Shown here: one piece after another, positions 28,153 through 36,151 of the stretch
Position numbering within the stretch: the first letter of the stretch is position 1
Layout of the letters: each line of letters begins with the position of its first letter
Assembly (NCBI GenBank): GCA_964511185.1
Contig: CAZEDU010000034.1
Location: 1 to 41,843 of the forward strand
Reading direction: 5' to 3'
DNA: 41,843 nucleotides
Origin: CAZEDU01 sp964511185
GTDB taxonomy: Bacteria > Myxococcota > Myxococcia > Myxococcales > Myxococcaceae
The notes under the pieces: generated by a model
Database searches by the model: none
Told to the model about the DNA's origin: nothing
What the model saw: only the letters and a program-made list of their open reading frames with translations
Position numbers and translations under genes: made by a program

Positions 28153-30710
28153 ATGCCGCCCCGCGAGTCGTGCAGGAAGAAGTCGGTGGTGGTGCGCGTG
28201 CCCGGCGCCGGGGCCAGCTCGGTGGGCTCGGTGCCCTCGAGGAATGACTCCACGCGGCCCGGGAGCGCGTCACCGGCGAGCAGGCCGGAGGACGGGTCGA
28301 TGCGCACCTGCACCACGCCGGGCGGCACCTCGAAGTCGCTCACCGGCAGGTCCTGCTCGGCGATCCGCATGAAGTGCAGCCACAGCGGCAGCGCGGCCTT
28401 GCCGCCCGTCTCGCCGGGACCGAGCGGCGCGGGGTCGTCGAAGCCCACCCAGGCGGTCGCGACCAGGTCGGTGGTGTAGCCGGAGAACCACGCGTCGCGG
28501 AACTCCTGCGCGGTGCCCGTCTTGCCCGCTGCGGGGCGGTTGAGCTCGCGGACGGCGGTGGCGGTGCCTTCCTCCACCACGCTGCGCATGAGCGAGGTGG
28601 CGACGTACGCGACCGGCGGCGGGATGCGCTCTTCGAAGGCGGCCTGGTGCTCTTCGAGGACGCGACCCTGTGAGTCGGTCACGCGGATGATCTGAATCGG
28701 CTCGGCGTACTGACCCAGGCTCTGCAGCGTGGCGTAGGCGTTGGCGATCTCGAGCACCGTCACCTCGCCGGTGCCGAGCGCGAGCGTCAGGTTGTCGGGC
28801 ATGGGCGAGTGGATGCCCACGCGCTCGGCGAAGCCCTTCACCGTCTCGGGCGTGAGCGCCTCGATGAGCCGCACCGACACGGTGTTCTTCGACTTGGTGA
28901 GCGCTTGCCGCAGCGTCATCGGCCCTTCGAAGCCGGACTTCTCGTAGTTCTGCGGCTTCCACAGCTTGCCGGTGTACTGGTCCCGAATCGCCTCGGGGGC
29001 GTCGTTCACCACGCTGGCGGCGGTGAAGCGCCGGCTGTCGATGGCCGCGGCGTAGAGGAACGGCTTGTAGGAAGACCCAGGCTGCCGCTTGGCCTGCGTC
29101 GCGCGGTTGAACGTCGACGTGGCGAAGTCGTAGCCGCCCACCATCGCCACCACGTGCCTCGTCTTCGGGTCGATGGCGAGCAGCGCGCCTTGCGCCTTCG
29201 GGAGCTGATCGAGCGCCACCTCGACGTCGCCGTTCGCGCCGATGCGCGCGACCCGCACGCGGATCAGATCGCCCGGGGAGACCACGCTGGAGAGCTTCGA
29301 GGGCGCGGGGCCGACCCGGTCTGCCTGCCGCGGGCGCGCCCAGGTCACCGACGCGAAGGGCAGCTGCGCGCGGCGCCCCACCAGGTCGATCACCGCCACC
29401 TTCTTCGCGTCGTCCACCTTCTCCACGAAGCCCACCAGGCGGTCGTCGGCGCGCAGCGGCTTGATCGGCACGGCGCGGGCGATCGTCTCGTCCGTGCTCG
29501 GCCGCGGCTCCTCGGACTCCTCCTCGAGCGCCTGCGTCTCCACGGTCGCCTGCTCCGAGGCCTCTTCTTCCAGGCGCGGCTCGGCCGAGTCGTGCAGCTG
29601 CGCGAGCGTGCGCAGGTCGGCCACCAAGACTTCGCCCTCCTCGCGCTTGCCCGCCTCGCCGATGCGCGTGGCGATGAGCGGCCTCAAGTGCGCGAAGCGC
29701 TGCGGATCGAGCTTGCCGACCGGGCCGCGGTAGCCCTGCCGGCGGTCGAGCGCCTCGAGGCCGACCTTCACCGCCTCGTCGGCCGCGGCCTGCAGCTTGG
29801 GGCTCATCGCGATGTCGACGCGCAGCCCGTGGCGCAGCACCGCGTCTTCGCCGTAGCGCGCGACGAGCGTCTTGCGCACCTCCTCGGCGTAGTAGGCGCC
29901 GACGCGCGGCGGCGGACGCGGGCCCAGGACGATGGGCTTGTCCATCTCGGCGTCGGTGACCGCCTTGGGCAGAAAGCCGTGGCGCGACAGCTGGGTGAGC
30001 ACGTACTTCTGGCGGCGCTTCGCCTTGACGATGTTGGTGACCGGGTTGATGCGGTGGGGCAGCTGCGGCGTGCCGGCGAGCACGGCCGCCTCGCCCAAGG
30101 TCAGCGCCTTCGCGCGCTTGCCGAAGTAGAAGAGCGCGGCCTCCTCGATGCCGTAGCGGCCGTGACCGAAGTTGATCTGGTTGATGTAGAGCGCCAGGAT
30201 CTCGTCCTTGGTGAGCGCCCTCTCCATGCGCGGCGTGAGGATCCACTCGCGGATCTTGCGCGACAGCTTGCGCTCCTGGGTCAGCAAGAGGTTGCGGCAC
30301 GCCTGCTGCGAGATGGTGGAGGCGCCGGTGGCGCGCTGACCGGGGATGAGCGCCTTGATGCCCGCGCGCGCCATGCCGATGAAGTCGAGCCCTTCGTGCT
30401 GGTAGAAGTCCGCGTCCTCGGCGGCGAGGAACGCGTTCTTCACGTGCGGCGGCAAGGTGGCGAGGTCGACCCAGGTGCGGCGCTCTTCGTAGAACTCGGC
30501 GCAGAGCGTGCCGTCGGCGCAGTGCACCTTCGAGACCTGCGGCGGCCGGTAGGTCTTGAGCTCCTCGACCGAGGGAAGATCTCGCTCGAAGTAGAAGTAC
30601 GCGCCGGCGCCGGCGACCACTGCCAACGCGAGCGCGGCCAGGCCGGCGAGGACGAGCCGCCGCAGGAAACGTCCGACGCGCGCGGCGAAGCTGGGGCGGG
30701 AAGGGCTCAT
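28149..30710 (-). CDS. mrcA: Bifunctional penicillin-binding protein 1A
   Basis: Polymerises and cross-links peptidoglycan. 853 residues: a cytoplasmic Arg-rich tail, one TM helix (about 20-42), and a GT51 glycosyltransferase domain (AAEDADFYQHEG near 97, GASTISQQACRNLLLTQER, ALYINQINFGHGRYGIEEAA). An OB-like insert follows (about 400-500), then a transpeptidase domain with SxxK in PGSSYKPF near 545, SKN in the KSKNTVSV motif and KTGTAQEF near 728. All catalytic motifs are intact. It opens a four-gene operon (PBP1A, FG-GAP, binding-protein-like, NtrY-type kinase) with 4-bp overlaps between the first three. A GGGGAC-type palindrome lies just upstream. Confidence 0.96.
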   Translation of the reverse strand: MSPSRPSFAARVGRFLRRLVLAGLAALALAVVAGAGAYFYFERDLPSVEELKTYRPPQVSKVHCADGTLCAEFYEERRTWVDLATLPPHVKNAFLAAEDADFYQHEGLDFIGMARAGIKALIPGQRATGASTISQQACRNLLLTQERKLSRKIREWILTPRMERALTKDEILALYINQINFGHGRYGIEEAALFYFGKRAKALTLGEAAVLAGTPQLPHRINPVTNIVKAKRRQKYVLTQLSRHGFLPKAVTDAEMDKPIVLGPRPPPRVGAYYAEEVRKTLVARYGEDAVLRHGLRVDIAMSPKLQAAADEAVKVGLEALDRRQGYRGPVGKLDPQRFAHLRPLIATRIGEAGKREEGEVLVADLRTLAQLHDSAEPRLEEEASEQATVETQALEEESEEPRPSTDETIARAVPIKPLRADDRLVGFVEKVDDAKKVAVIDLVGRRAQLPFASVTWARPRQADRVGPAPSKLSSVVSPGDLIRVRVARIGANGDVEVALDQLPKAQGALLAIDPKTRHVVAMVGGYDFATSTFNRATQAKRQPGSSYKPFLYAAAIDSRRFTAASVVNDAPEAIRDQYTGKLWKPQNYEKSGFEGPMTLRQALTKSKNTVSVRLIEALTPETVKGFAERVGIHSPMPDNLTLALGTGEVTVLEIANAYATLQSLGQYAEPIQIIRVTDSQGRVLEEHQAAFEERIPPPVAYVATSLMRSVVEEGTATAVRELNRPAAGKTGTAQEFRDAWFSGYTTDLVATAWVGFDDPAPLGPGETGGKAALPLWLHFMRIAEQDLPVSDFEVPPGVVQVRIDPSSGLLAGDALPGRVESFLEGTEPTELAPAPGTRTTTDFFLHDSRGGM

Positions 30711-30754
30711 GCTCGGACAGTCGAAGTCTGCAAGGTTACCGCGCTAGGCCTGAA

Positions 30755-30793
30755 AAAGGGGGGGACAGTCCCCTTCCGGGACCGTCCCCCTTT
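30755..30793 (-). terminator. GGGAC/GTCCC palindrome acting as a likely terminator
   Basis: An inverted repeat with arms AAAGGGGGAC and GTCCCCCTTT plus an inner GGGACAGTCCC half-palindrome. Read on the minus strand, downstream of the TPR lipoprotein stop, it gives a strong hairpin followed by TTTTTC, which fits an intrinsic terminator. A related element lies at 33710-33738. Confidence 0.6.
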
Positions 30794-30811
30794 CACCCTC
30801 GAAACCGGCGT

Positions 30812-31711
30812 TTATTCCTCGGGCGAGACCCCCGACCCGTCCTCGTCGGTCGACAGGCTCGCCTTCGCCATGCGGTCCGAATTGATCCGCGCCTTCACGT
30901 ACTTGGGAGACAGGCTCGTCGCGGTGCCGTAGGCCAGCTTGGCTTCCTCGATGCGGCCGACCCGCTCGAGCGCCACGCCCAGGTTGTTGTGGACGTAGGC
31001 GATGTGCGGCAAGAGCTCCGCCGCTTGCTCGAGCACCTCGACCGCCTTCTCGTTCTCGTTGGCGCGCAGGTACGCGAAGCCCAGGTTGTTGAGCGCGAAC
31101 CCGTGCGCGGGATCCTTCTCCACCGCGGTGAGGAAGCTCTCGATCGCGCCGGTCAAGTCACCGGACGAGAGCTGCGCGCGGCCGACGAGCTGGTAGCCTT
31201 CGGGGCTCTCCGGGTCGCGCGAGATGGCCTCGATGCCCACGCGGCTGGCGCCCTCGAAGTCGCCCATCGACAGGAGCACGCGGCCCTGCCGAATCAACGG
31301 CAGCGCGTCGTCGGTTCGCAGCGCCGCGAGGCGGCCGTACGCGTCCTGCGAGGCCTCCTTGTTGCCCACGCGCTGCCCCAGCGCGCCGACGAGCTCGAGC
31401 GCGTCCTCGTCGGAGGGCGCGTCGAACACCGCCTTGCGCGCCTCGACGAGCGCGCCGCCCAGGTCGCCTTCCGATTGGAGGGTGCGCGCCTGGCCCAGGT
31501 GGTCGACGCCCTGGTCTTCGTGCGGAATGCCGAGGCTGTCGATCCGCTCGGGGGCGAGCGTGAGCTCGACTCTGCCCGCATCGCCCAAGGCGCTCGGCTC
31601 GGGCATCGGCTGCTCGAGAATCGGCGCGACCGTCACCTCGACGGGCTTGGGTTCACGGCAGGCCACCAACGACAGCGCGGCGACACAGGCCGACAAAATC
31701 TGCTTCTTCAT
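30812..31711 (-). CDS. TPR-repeat lipoprotein
   Basis: A 299-residue lipoprotein. The start is ATG 31711 with AGGAAA 9 bases upstream; the signal ends with LSLVAC. From about residue 75 to 280 there are TPR repeats (AHGFALNNLGFAYLRANENEKAVEVLEQAAEL, then IAYVHNNLGVALERVGRIEEAKLAYG), which mediate protein contacts. No enzymatic motif is present. A near-consensus sigma-54 promoter lies 46 bases before the start, so it is a good candidate target of an NtrC-type activator such as the CrdA-like protein encoded 2 kb away. It is monocistronic, ending at the hairpin at 30755-30793. Confidence 0.9.
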   Translation of the reverse strand: MKKQILSACVAALSLVACREPKPVEVTVAPILEQPMPEPSALGDAGRVELTLAPERIDSLGIPHEDQGVDHLGQARTLQSEGDLGGALVEARKAVFDAPSDEDALELVGALGQRVGNKEASQDAYGRLAALRTDDALPLIRQGRVLLSMGDFEGASRVGIEAISRDPESPEGYQLVGRAQLSSGDLTGAIESFLTAVEKDPAHGFALNNLGFAYLRANENEKAVEVLEQAAELLPHIAYVHNNLGVALERVGRIEEAKLAYGTATSLSPKYVKARINSDRMAKASLSTDEDGSGVSPEE

Positions 31712-31756
31712 GGCGCGTTTCCTTTCAGGTGAGTGCTTCGTGCCGAGCCGTGGAAT

Positions 31757-31772
31757 TGCCAGCTGCGTGCCA
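31757..31772 (-). promoter_or_regulatory. Sigma-54 (-24/-12) promoter of the TPR lipoprotein gene
   Basis: The minus strand reads TGGCACG, 4 bases, TGGCA. The GG and GC dinucleotides are exactly 12 bases apart as sigma-54 requires, and only one base differs from the consensus TGGCACG-N4-TTGCA. The expected transcript start is near 31746, about 35 bases before the ATG. Confidence 0.7.
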
Positions 31773-31887
31773 TGCGCCAACACGGTGAAAGCAGAAGGAA
31801 AACGCGCGCGCTGCGGCTGCGGGGCCACACCCGGACGGCCGCGGCTGTGGGGCGAAAGGTTTTGTGGAAAGGTGCCGCCCCCAAGAC

Positions 31888-32655
31888 ATGAAGATCGCCA
31901 CCTGGAATGTGAACTCGATTCGCGCGCGGCAAGGCCGGCTCCTCGAGTGGCTCCAAGCGCACGCCCCGGACGTGCTGTGCCTGCAGGAGCTCAAGTGCGC
32001 CGACGACGGCTTTCCGCTCGCCGAGGTGCAGGCGGCCGGCTACCAGTGCGCGGTCTACGGGCAGAAGACGTACAACGGGGTGGCGATCCTCTCCCGCCAG
32101 CCGATGGAAGACGTGCGGCGCGGCTTCGGCGACGACGTGGACGATGGACAGGCGCGCTTGATCGCCGCGACGGTGGCCGGCGTGCGCGTGATCTGCCTCT
32201 ACGCGCCGAACGGTCAGTCGGTCGACTCACCCGCTTATGTGTTCAAGCTCGAGTGGTTTCGCCGGCTGCGCCGGTACCTGGATCACCACCACCGTCCGGA
32301 CGACCGGCTCGTCCTCTGCGGCGACTTCAACGTCGCGCCCGAGCCGATCGACGTGCACGACCCGGTGCTGTGGGAAGGCCAGACGCTCTTCTCGCTCCCC
32401 GAACGCGAGGCGCTTCGTCACGTCGTCTCCTTCGGGTTCCAAGACCTCTTCCGCAAGCACCACGCGGATCAACGCTTCAGCTGGTGGGACTACCGGCAGC
32501 TCGCGTTCCCCAAGAACAAGGGGCTGCGGATCGACCACCTGCTCGCCACCGCGCCGCTCGCCGAGCGCTGCAGCGCGTGCGACATCGATCGCCAAGCGCG
32601 AAAAGGACAGCAGCCGTCGGACCACGCGCCGGTCTGGGCGACGTTCGACGGCTAG
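31888..32655 (+). CDS. xth: Exodeoxyribonuclease III
   Basis: AP endonuclease and 3'-5' exonuclease of base-excision repair. 255 residues, normal for the family. Active-site motifs are complete: KIATWNVNSIRAR, CLQELKC (metal-binding Glu), LYAPNGQ, LVLCGDFNVAP (Asp/Asn), RIDHLLAT and the C-terminal QPSDHAPVWATF (Asp-His pair). The start is ATG 31888, matching the family N-terminus MKIATWN; GTG 31864 with AAGG 4-5 bases upstream is an alternative. It is convergent with the DoxX gene and shares a CTAG with it, which supplies both stop codons. Confidence 0.95.
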   Translation: MKIATWNVNSIRARQGRLLEWLQAHAPDVLCLQELKCADDGFPLAEVQAAGYQCAVYGQKTYNGVAILSRQPMEDVRRGFGDDVDDGQARLIAATVAGVRVICLYAPNGQSVDSPAYVFKLEWFRRLRRYLDHHHRPDDRLVLCGDFNVAPEPIDVHDPVLWEGQTLFSLPEREALRHVVSFGFQDLFRKHHADQRFSWWDYRQLAFPKNKGLRIDHLLATAPLAERCSACDIDRQARKGQQPSDHAPVWATFDG

Positions 32656-33059
32656 CGAAAGAGCCTCCAGCGCCGCAGCGGGGACTGCGCGTCGACCGAC
32701 CAGCGGCCGCCGCCGATGAGCACGCCGGCCAGGGCGACGCAGAGGAACAGCAGCGCCAGCTCCGACTTCGCGAAGGGATCGACGCGGTGCCGGTACAAAG
32801 CCACCAGCATCGTGCAGGCGAGCGCCGCGGCTGCGGGCCGGGTGGCAAGGCCGATGGCGAAGAACAGCCCGCCGACGAGCTCCGTCAGCGAGGCGGCCCA
32901 CGCGAAGAAGGCGGGAAACGGAAAGCCCATCCCCGCGACCGACTGGGTCAGCCCCTCGACCTTGCCGCCGAACACCTTGCCGTGGCCGTGGAACCAGGCC
33001 ATCGCCAACCCGAACGTGGCGCGGATCAGCGCCCAGCCGATTTGAAAGCGGGAGTCCAT
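32652..33059 (-). CDS. DoxX family membrane protein
   Basis: A 135-residue integral membrane protein with four hydrophobic segments (IGWALIRATFGLAMAWFHG, FFAWAASLTELVGGLFFAIG, AAAALACTMLVALY, ALLFLCVALAGVLIGGG), the DoxX pattern. The start ATG 33059 has GAGGGA 6-11 bases upstream. DoxX proteins have been linked to oxidative stress and quinone-associated functions, but the role here is unknown. It lies 14 bp after a tail-anchored hypothetical gene on the same strand, probably one transcript. Confidence 0.9.
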   Translation of the reverse strand: MDSRFQIGWALIRATFGLAMAWFHGHGKVFGGKVEGLTQSVAGMGFPFPAFFAWAASLTELVGGLFFAIGLATRPAAAALACTMLVALYRHRVDPFAKSELALLFLCVALAGVLIGGGRWSVDAQSPLRRWRLFR

Positions 33060-33073
33060 CGCACGTCCCTCGT

Positions 33074-33619
33074 TCACAGCGCTCGCCAGGCCACCACGAA
33101 CCCGACGAGCGCGATCACCATCATCACCGCCAGCAGCACCCACTCCACGCGGCGTGGCCGGTGCATCGCCCGCTCTTTCTGCGCGCCCATTCGGTACCGG
33201 GCGACGTCTTCGAGCGGGCCTTTGCTGAGCTCGTTGGCTTTCAGCCGGGTGGCGTAGTCGAGCGGCAGCTTGAGCAGCACCTCCGACGCGCGGCCCACCA
33301 CGAAGCGGCCGCGGGGATCTTCGCCCACTCCTCGCTCGAGGAGCGTCATCAGGGCGGGCGCGGTCTCGGTCACGGTGAGCCGCTCCGTCAGCTCGAGCAG
33401 CTTGAGCAGCACCCAGCCGTCCCGCTCCGCGAGGAGCGCGGTCGAGAGCGCGGCCCCCAGCTCGGGCGGCGGCTCGGACGCGAGGCGCTCCACCAGGCGG
33501 CCCAAGGCGGCGTCCTGCCGCACCACTTGATCGTGAAAGTAGAAGCCCTGCGGCGCGGCCTCGTTCAGCTCGAGCCGCAGCTGGTGCGCCAAATCCTGCG
33601 CCTGCGTGTCAGCGGTCAC
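33074..33619 (-). CDS. Predicted tail-anchored membrane protein, unknown function
   Basis: A 181-residue protein I do not recognise. Residues 1-155 are helical and mostly charged, with a possible HEAT-like layout (ERDGWVLLKLLELTERLTV, APALMTLLERGVGE). One hydrophobic segment lies at the very end (VEWVLLAVMMVIALVGFVVAW), so it is probably tail-anchored with the bulk in the cytoplasm. The start GTG 33619 is set by a strong AAAGGAGG 4-5 bases upstream. It is followed closely by the DoxX gene. Confidence 0.72.
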   Translation of the reverse strand: MTADTQAQDLAHQLRLELNEAAPQGFYFHDQVVRQDAALGRLVERLASEPPPELGAALSTALLAERDGWVLLKLLELTERLTVTETAPALMTLLERGVGEDPRGRFVVGRASEVLLKLPLDYATRLKANELSKGPLEDVARYRMGAQKERAMHRPRRVEWVLLAVMMVIALVGFVVAWRAL

Positions 33620-33709
33620 GGCCCTCCTTTAAGGGCTCGGCGGCCACAACGCCAAGGGAAAGGGGTCGCGTGCCGCGAGGTCGCCTCGAACGCCCACCTC
33701 GAAGAACCC

Positions 33710-33738
33710 GGGGACAGTCCCTTTCAGGGACAGTCCCC
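33710..33738. repeat. GGGGACAGTCCC palindromic element
   Basis: A near-perfect 29-bp palindrome: GGGGACAGTCCC, a TTTCA spacer, GGGACAGTCCCC. It begins 7 bases downstream of the CrdA-like stop on the minus strand, where it could form a 12-bp stem. It is the second copy in the window of the element at 30755-30793. There is no strong T tract. Confidence 0.7.
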
Positions 33739-33745
33739 TGTGGGC

Positions 33746-35137
33746 TCAGCCGCGCTTGATGCCGAGCGCTTTCATCTTTTTGTAGAAGTGGCCGCGCTCG
33801 AGGTCGAGCAGCTTCGCCGCCTCGGTCACGTTGTCCTTCGTGTAGGCGAGCGTGGCGAGGATGATCTCCCGCTCCGCGTCTTCCACCTGATCTCGAAACG
33901 CCTTGCCCGGCTGCGCGCTGGGAATCGCCGCGGGCACGCTCGGCGCCGGTGACGGCGAGGCAGGCGCGCTCACCCCTCGGCGCGGGAGCAGCTCCTCCGC
34001 CTCGCGCCCGCTCACCGTCGCGCTCGGGCACAAGATGGCGAGCCGCTCCACCAGGTTCTTCAGCTCGCGCACGTTGCCCGGGTAGTCGTAGCCCGACATC
34101 ACCGCCAACGCCTCGGGCGTCAGCGTCATCGGGCGGCGGCCGTTCTTCAGACACGCCTCCTGCAGGAACGCGGTGATCAGCTCCGGCAGATCTTCCTTCC
34201 GCTCGCGCAACGGCGGGCTGCGGATCTCCACCACGTTCAGCCGGTAGTAGAGGTCTTCGCGGAAGCTGCCCTTCTCGATCTCGGCCTGGAGGTCCTTGTT
34301 CGTGGCGGCGATCACCCGCACGTCGACCCGAATCGTCTCCGCGCCGCCGACGCGCTCGAGCTCTCCCTCCTGCAGGACGCGCAGGAGCTTCGCCTGCATC
34401 GGCGGGGGCATGTCGCCGACCTCGTCGAGGAACAGCGTCCCTTCGTGCGCCAGCTCGAACTTGCCTCGGCGCGTCGTCACCGCGCCGGTGAACGCCCCCT
34501 TCTCGTGGCCGAACAGCTCGCTCTCGATGAGCTCGTGCGGCACCGCCGCGCAGTTCAGCTTCACGAACGGCTTGTCCTTGCGGCGGGAGTGCTGGTGCAG
34601 CGCGCGCGCGATCAGCTCCTTGCCGCTCCCGTTCTCGCCGGTGATCAGCACCCGCCCTTCCGACGGCGCCGCGCGCCGCACCCGCTCGTAGATCCGCGCC
34701 ATCGCCGCGCTCTGGCCGACCATCTCGAACTGCCCGCTCGTCGCCTTGAGCGCCTCGAGCTCTTCGACCACCGCCTGCATCGCGAGCGCGTTCTTCACCG
34801 CCACCAAGAGCCGCTCCCGCGCGATGGGCTTCTCCAGGAAGTCGCGCGCTCCCAGCTGCGTCGCCTTCACCGCCGTCTCGATGGTGCCGTGCCCGGACAT
34901 CATGATGATCGGCAGCTCGGGCCTGGCTGCGCGCATGGCCTCCATCGCGCTGAGCCCATCCATGTCGGGCATCTTCACGTCCATCAGCACCGCGTCGACG
35001 GGCTTGGCGGACACCAGCTCGAGCCCCAGCCGCCCGCTCGAAGCGGTCTCGGTCCGGTACCCGGCCAGCTGCAGCGCCTGGCTCAAAGAGAGGAGGATGT
35101 TCTTCTCGTCGTCGACGATCAGCACAGTCGATGGCAT
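33746..35137 (-). CDS. crdA: NtrC-family sigma-54 response regulator, CrdA-like
   Basis: A 463-residue transcription activator. The receiver domain has D9, D10, phosphoacceptor D53 (VDAVLMDVKMPDMDG), Thr/Ser in MMSGHGT and the Lys in FLEKPIA. The AAA+ domain has GENGSGKE, ELFGHEKGAFTGAV (GAFTGA loop that touches sigma-54), GTLFLDEVGD and YPGNVRELKNLVE. A Pro-rich linker and a Fis HTH (NVTEAAKLLDLERGHFYKKM) end the protein. The start is ATG 35137. It is divergent from the crdB-cheW-mcp-cheA genes, as crdA is in M. xanthus, where CrdS phosphorylates it and CheA3 dephosphorylates it. It is a candidate activator of the sigma-54 promoter at 31757-31772. Confidence 0.93.
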   Translation of the reverse strand: MPSTVLIVDDEKNILLSLSQALQLAGYRTETASSGRLGLELVSAKPVDAVLMDVKMPDMDGLSAMEAMRAARPELPIIMMSGHGTIETAVKATQLGARDFLEKPIARERLLVAVKNALAMQAVVEELEALKATSGQFEMVGQSAAMARIYERVRRAAPSEGRVLITGENGSGKELIARALHQHSRRKDKPFVKLNCAAVPHELIESELFGHEKGAFTGAVTTRRGKFELAHEGTLFLDEVGDMPPPMQAKLLRVLQEGELERVGGAETIRVDVRVIAATNKDLQAEIEKGSFREDLYYRLNVVEIRSPPLRERKEDLPELITAFLQEACLKNGRRPMTLTPEALAVMSGYDYPGNVRELKNLVERLAILCPSATVSGREAEELLPRRGVSAPASPSPAPSVPAAIPSAQPGKAFRDQVEDAEREIILATLAYTKDNVTEAAKLLDLERGHFYKKMKALGIKRG

Positions 35138-35282
35138 GTGGTCCTCGGCCCGCGCGTGGCTTCGCCGGTGCGGCAGGCTGACCACAGCGTGGGAGAAATG
35201 CGACGTGGATTCAATCCGTTCACCGATTTCACGCCGGGAATGTGCAACTGCCTTGCCCGTTCAGGTGCGGTCGTGAAATCTT

Positions 35283-35311
35283 TTGACGCCGCGTTCCATG
35301 AGCGGTACGCA
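35283..35311 (+). promoter_or_regulatory. Candidate promoter of the crdB-cheA operon
   Basis: TTGACG (35283-35288), a 17-base spacer and TACGCA (35306-35311), 50 bases before the crdB start. The -35 is near-consensus; the -10 is weak but matches the TACG form seen before the DUF4398-OmpA operon. Confidence 0.4.
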
Positions 35312-35360
35312 CCTGATTGGACGACAGTTTTCCTAACAGACCCGAAAATCCACGAGGGGA

Positions 35361-36101
35361 ATGATGCGGAACACCTGGGCCCTGCTTTGTGGCGCCATCG
35401 CGCTCGGATTGCTGACGGGCTGCCCGCCCACCTATCCGAAATGCAATGACGACGAGCATTGCAAAGAGAAGGGCGAAGTCTGCGTCCAAGGGCAATGTCA
35501 GGAATGCGCGACCGACGCCAACTGCAAGGAAGGCTTCGTCTGTGACGCCAACAAGTGCGTGCCCAAGCCGGAGTGTGCCAACGACGCCCAGTGCGGCGCC
35601 GGCCAGAAGTGCCGCGCCGGCCGCTGCGTGACCGGCGAGTGCCAGAGCGACGCCGACTGCAACGGCGGCAAGTGCCGCAACAACCGCTGCCTGGCTGCCA
35701 ACGCCTGCACCACCAAGACCGACTGCCCGGGGGGCCAGGACTGCGTCGAAGGCATCTGCAGCGAGGCGCAGGCGTGCCGCTACGAAGCCATCCTCTTCGA
35801 CTTCAACGAGTCGAAGCTCTCGAGCGACGCCCAGTCGCAGCTGGCCGCCCTGGCCGACTGCATCAAGCGGGAGAAGGCCCGGGTCACCCTCGAAGGCCAC
35901 GCCGACGAGCGCGGGACCGAGGAGTACAACCTGCAGCTGTCGAACCGCCGCGCCGCCTCGGTGAAGAAGTACCTGGCGGACTTGGGCGTGCCGAACGCAC
36001 AGATGGATACCGTCGGCTTCGGTGAGAACCGCCCGGCCCAGCAGGGCTCGAGCGAGGCGGCCTACGCCGCCAACCGCCGCGTCGAGTTCAACAAGCGCTA
36101 A
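35361..36101 (+). CDS. crdB: CrdB-like Pal/OmpA lipoprotein with cysteine-rich modules
   Basis: A 246-residue lipoprotein. The signal ends in the lipobox LLTGC. Between residues ~27 and 137 there are five ~18-20-residue modules, each with four Cys, of the form C-x(3-5)-C-x(4-6)-C-x(4)-C. The C-terminal ~105 residues are an OmpA/Pal peptidoglycan-binding domain (ILFDFNESKLS, LEGHADERGTEEYN, LSNRRAASVKKYL, GFGENRPAQQG). ATG 35361 follows AGGGGA. It heads the chemosensory gene cluster, as CrdB does in M. xanthus; the context suggests it links cell-wall status to the receptors. Confidence 0.92.
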   Translation: MMRNTWALLCGAIALGLLTGCPPTYPKCNDDEHCKEKGEVCVQGQCQECATDANCKEGFVCDANKCVPKPECANDAQCGAGQKCRAGRCVTGECQSDADCNGGKCRNNRCLAANACTTKTDCPGGQDCVEGICSEAQACRYEAILFDFNESKLSSDAQSQLAALADCIKREKARVTLEGHADERGTEEYNLQLSNRRAASVKKYLADLGVPNAQMDTVGFGENRPAQQGSSEAAYAANRRVEFNKR

Positions 36102-36114
36102 GCCCAAAACGGGC

Positions 36115-36150
36115 GGGCGGGTGGGGTTGTGCTAAAAACGCCACTCGCCC
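36115..36150 (+). promoter_or_regulatory. Stem-loop abutting the cheW start codon
   Basis: GGGCGGGTGG (36115-36124) pairs with CCACTCGCCC (36141-36150), 10 bp with one G-T, around a 16-base loop. The 3' arm ends one base before the cheW ATG, and no clear Shine-Dalgarno sequence is visible outside it, so it may reduce cheW translation or stabilise the crdB message. Confidence 0.35.
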
Positions 36151-36151
36151 C

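Noticed and set aside
35150..35185. A sigma-54-like match (TGGTCAG, 4 bases, CCGCA) upstream of the CrdA-like gene
   Set aside because: The spacing is right but too many consensus positions differ in both elements.
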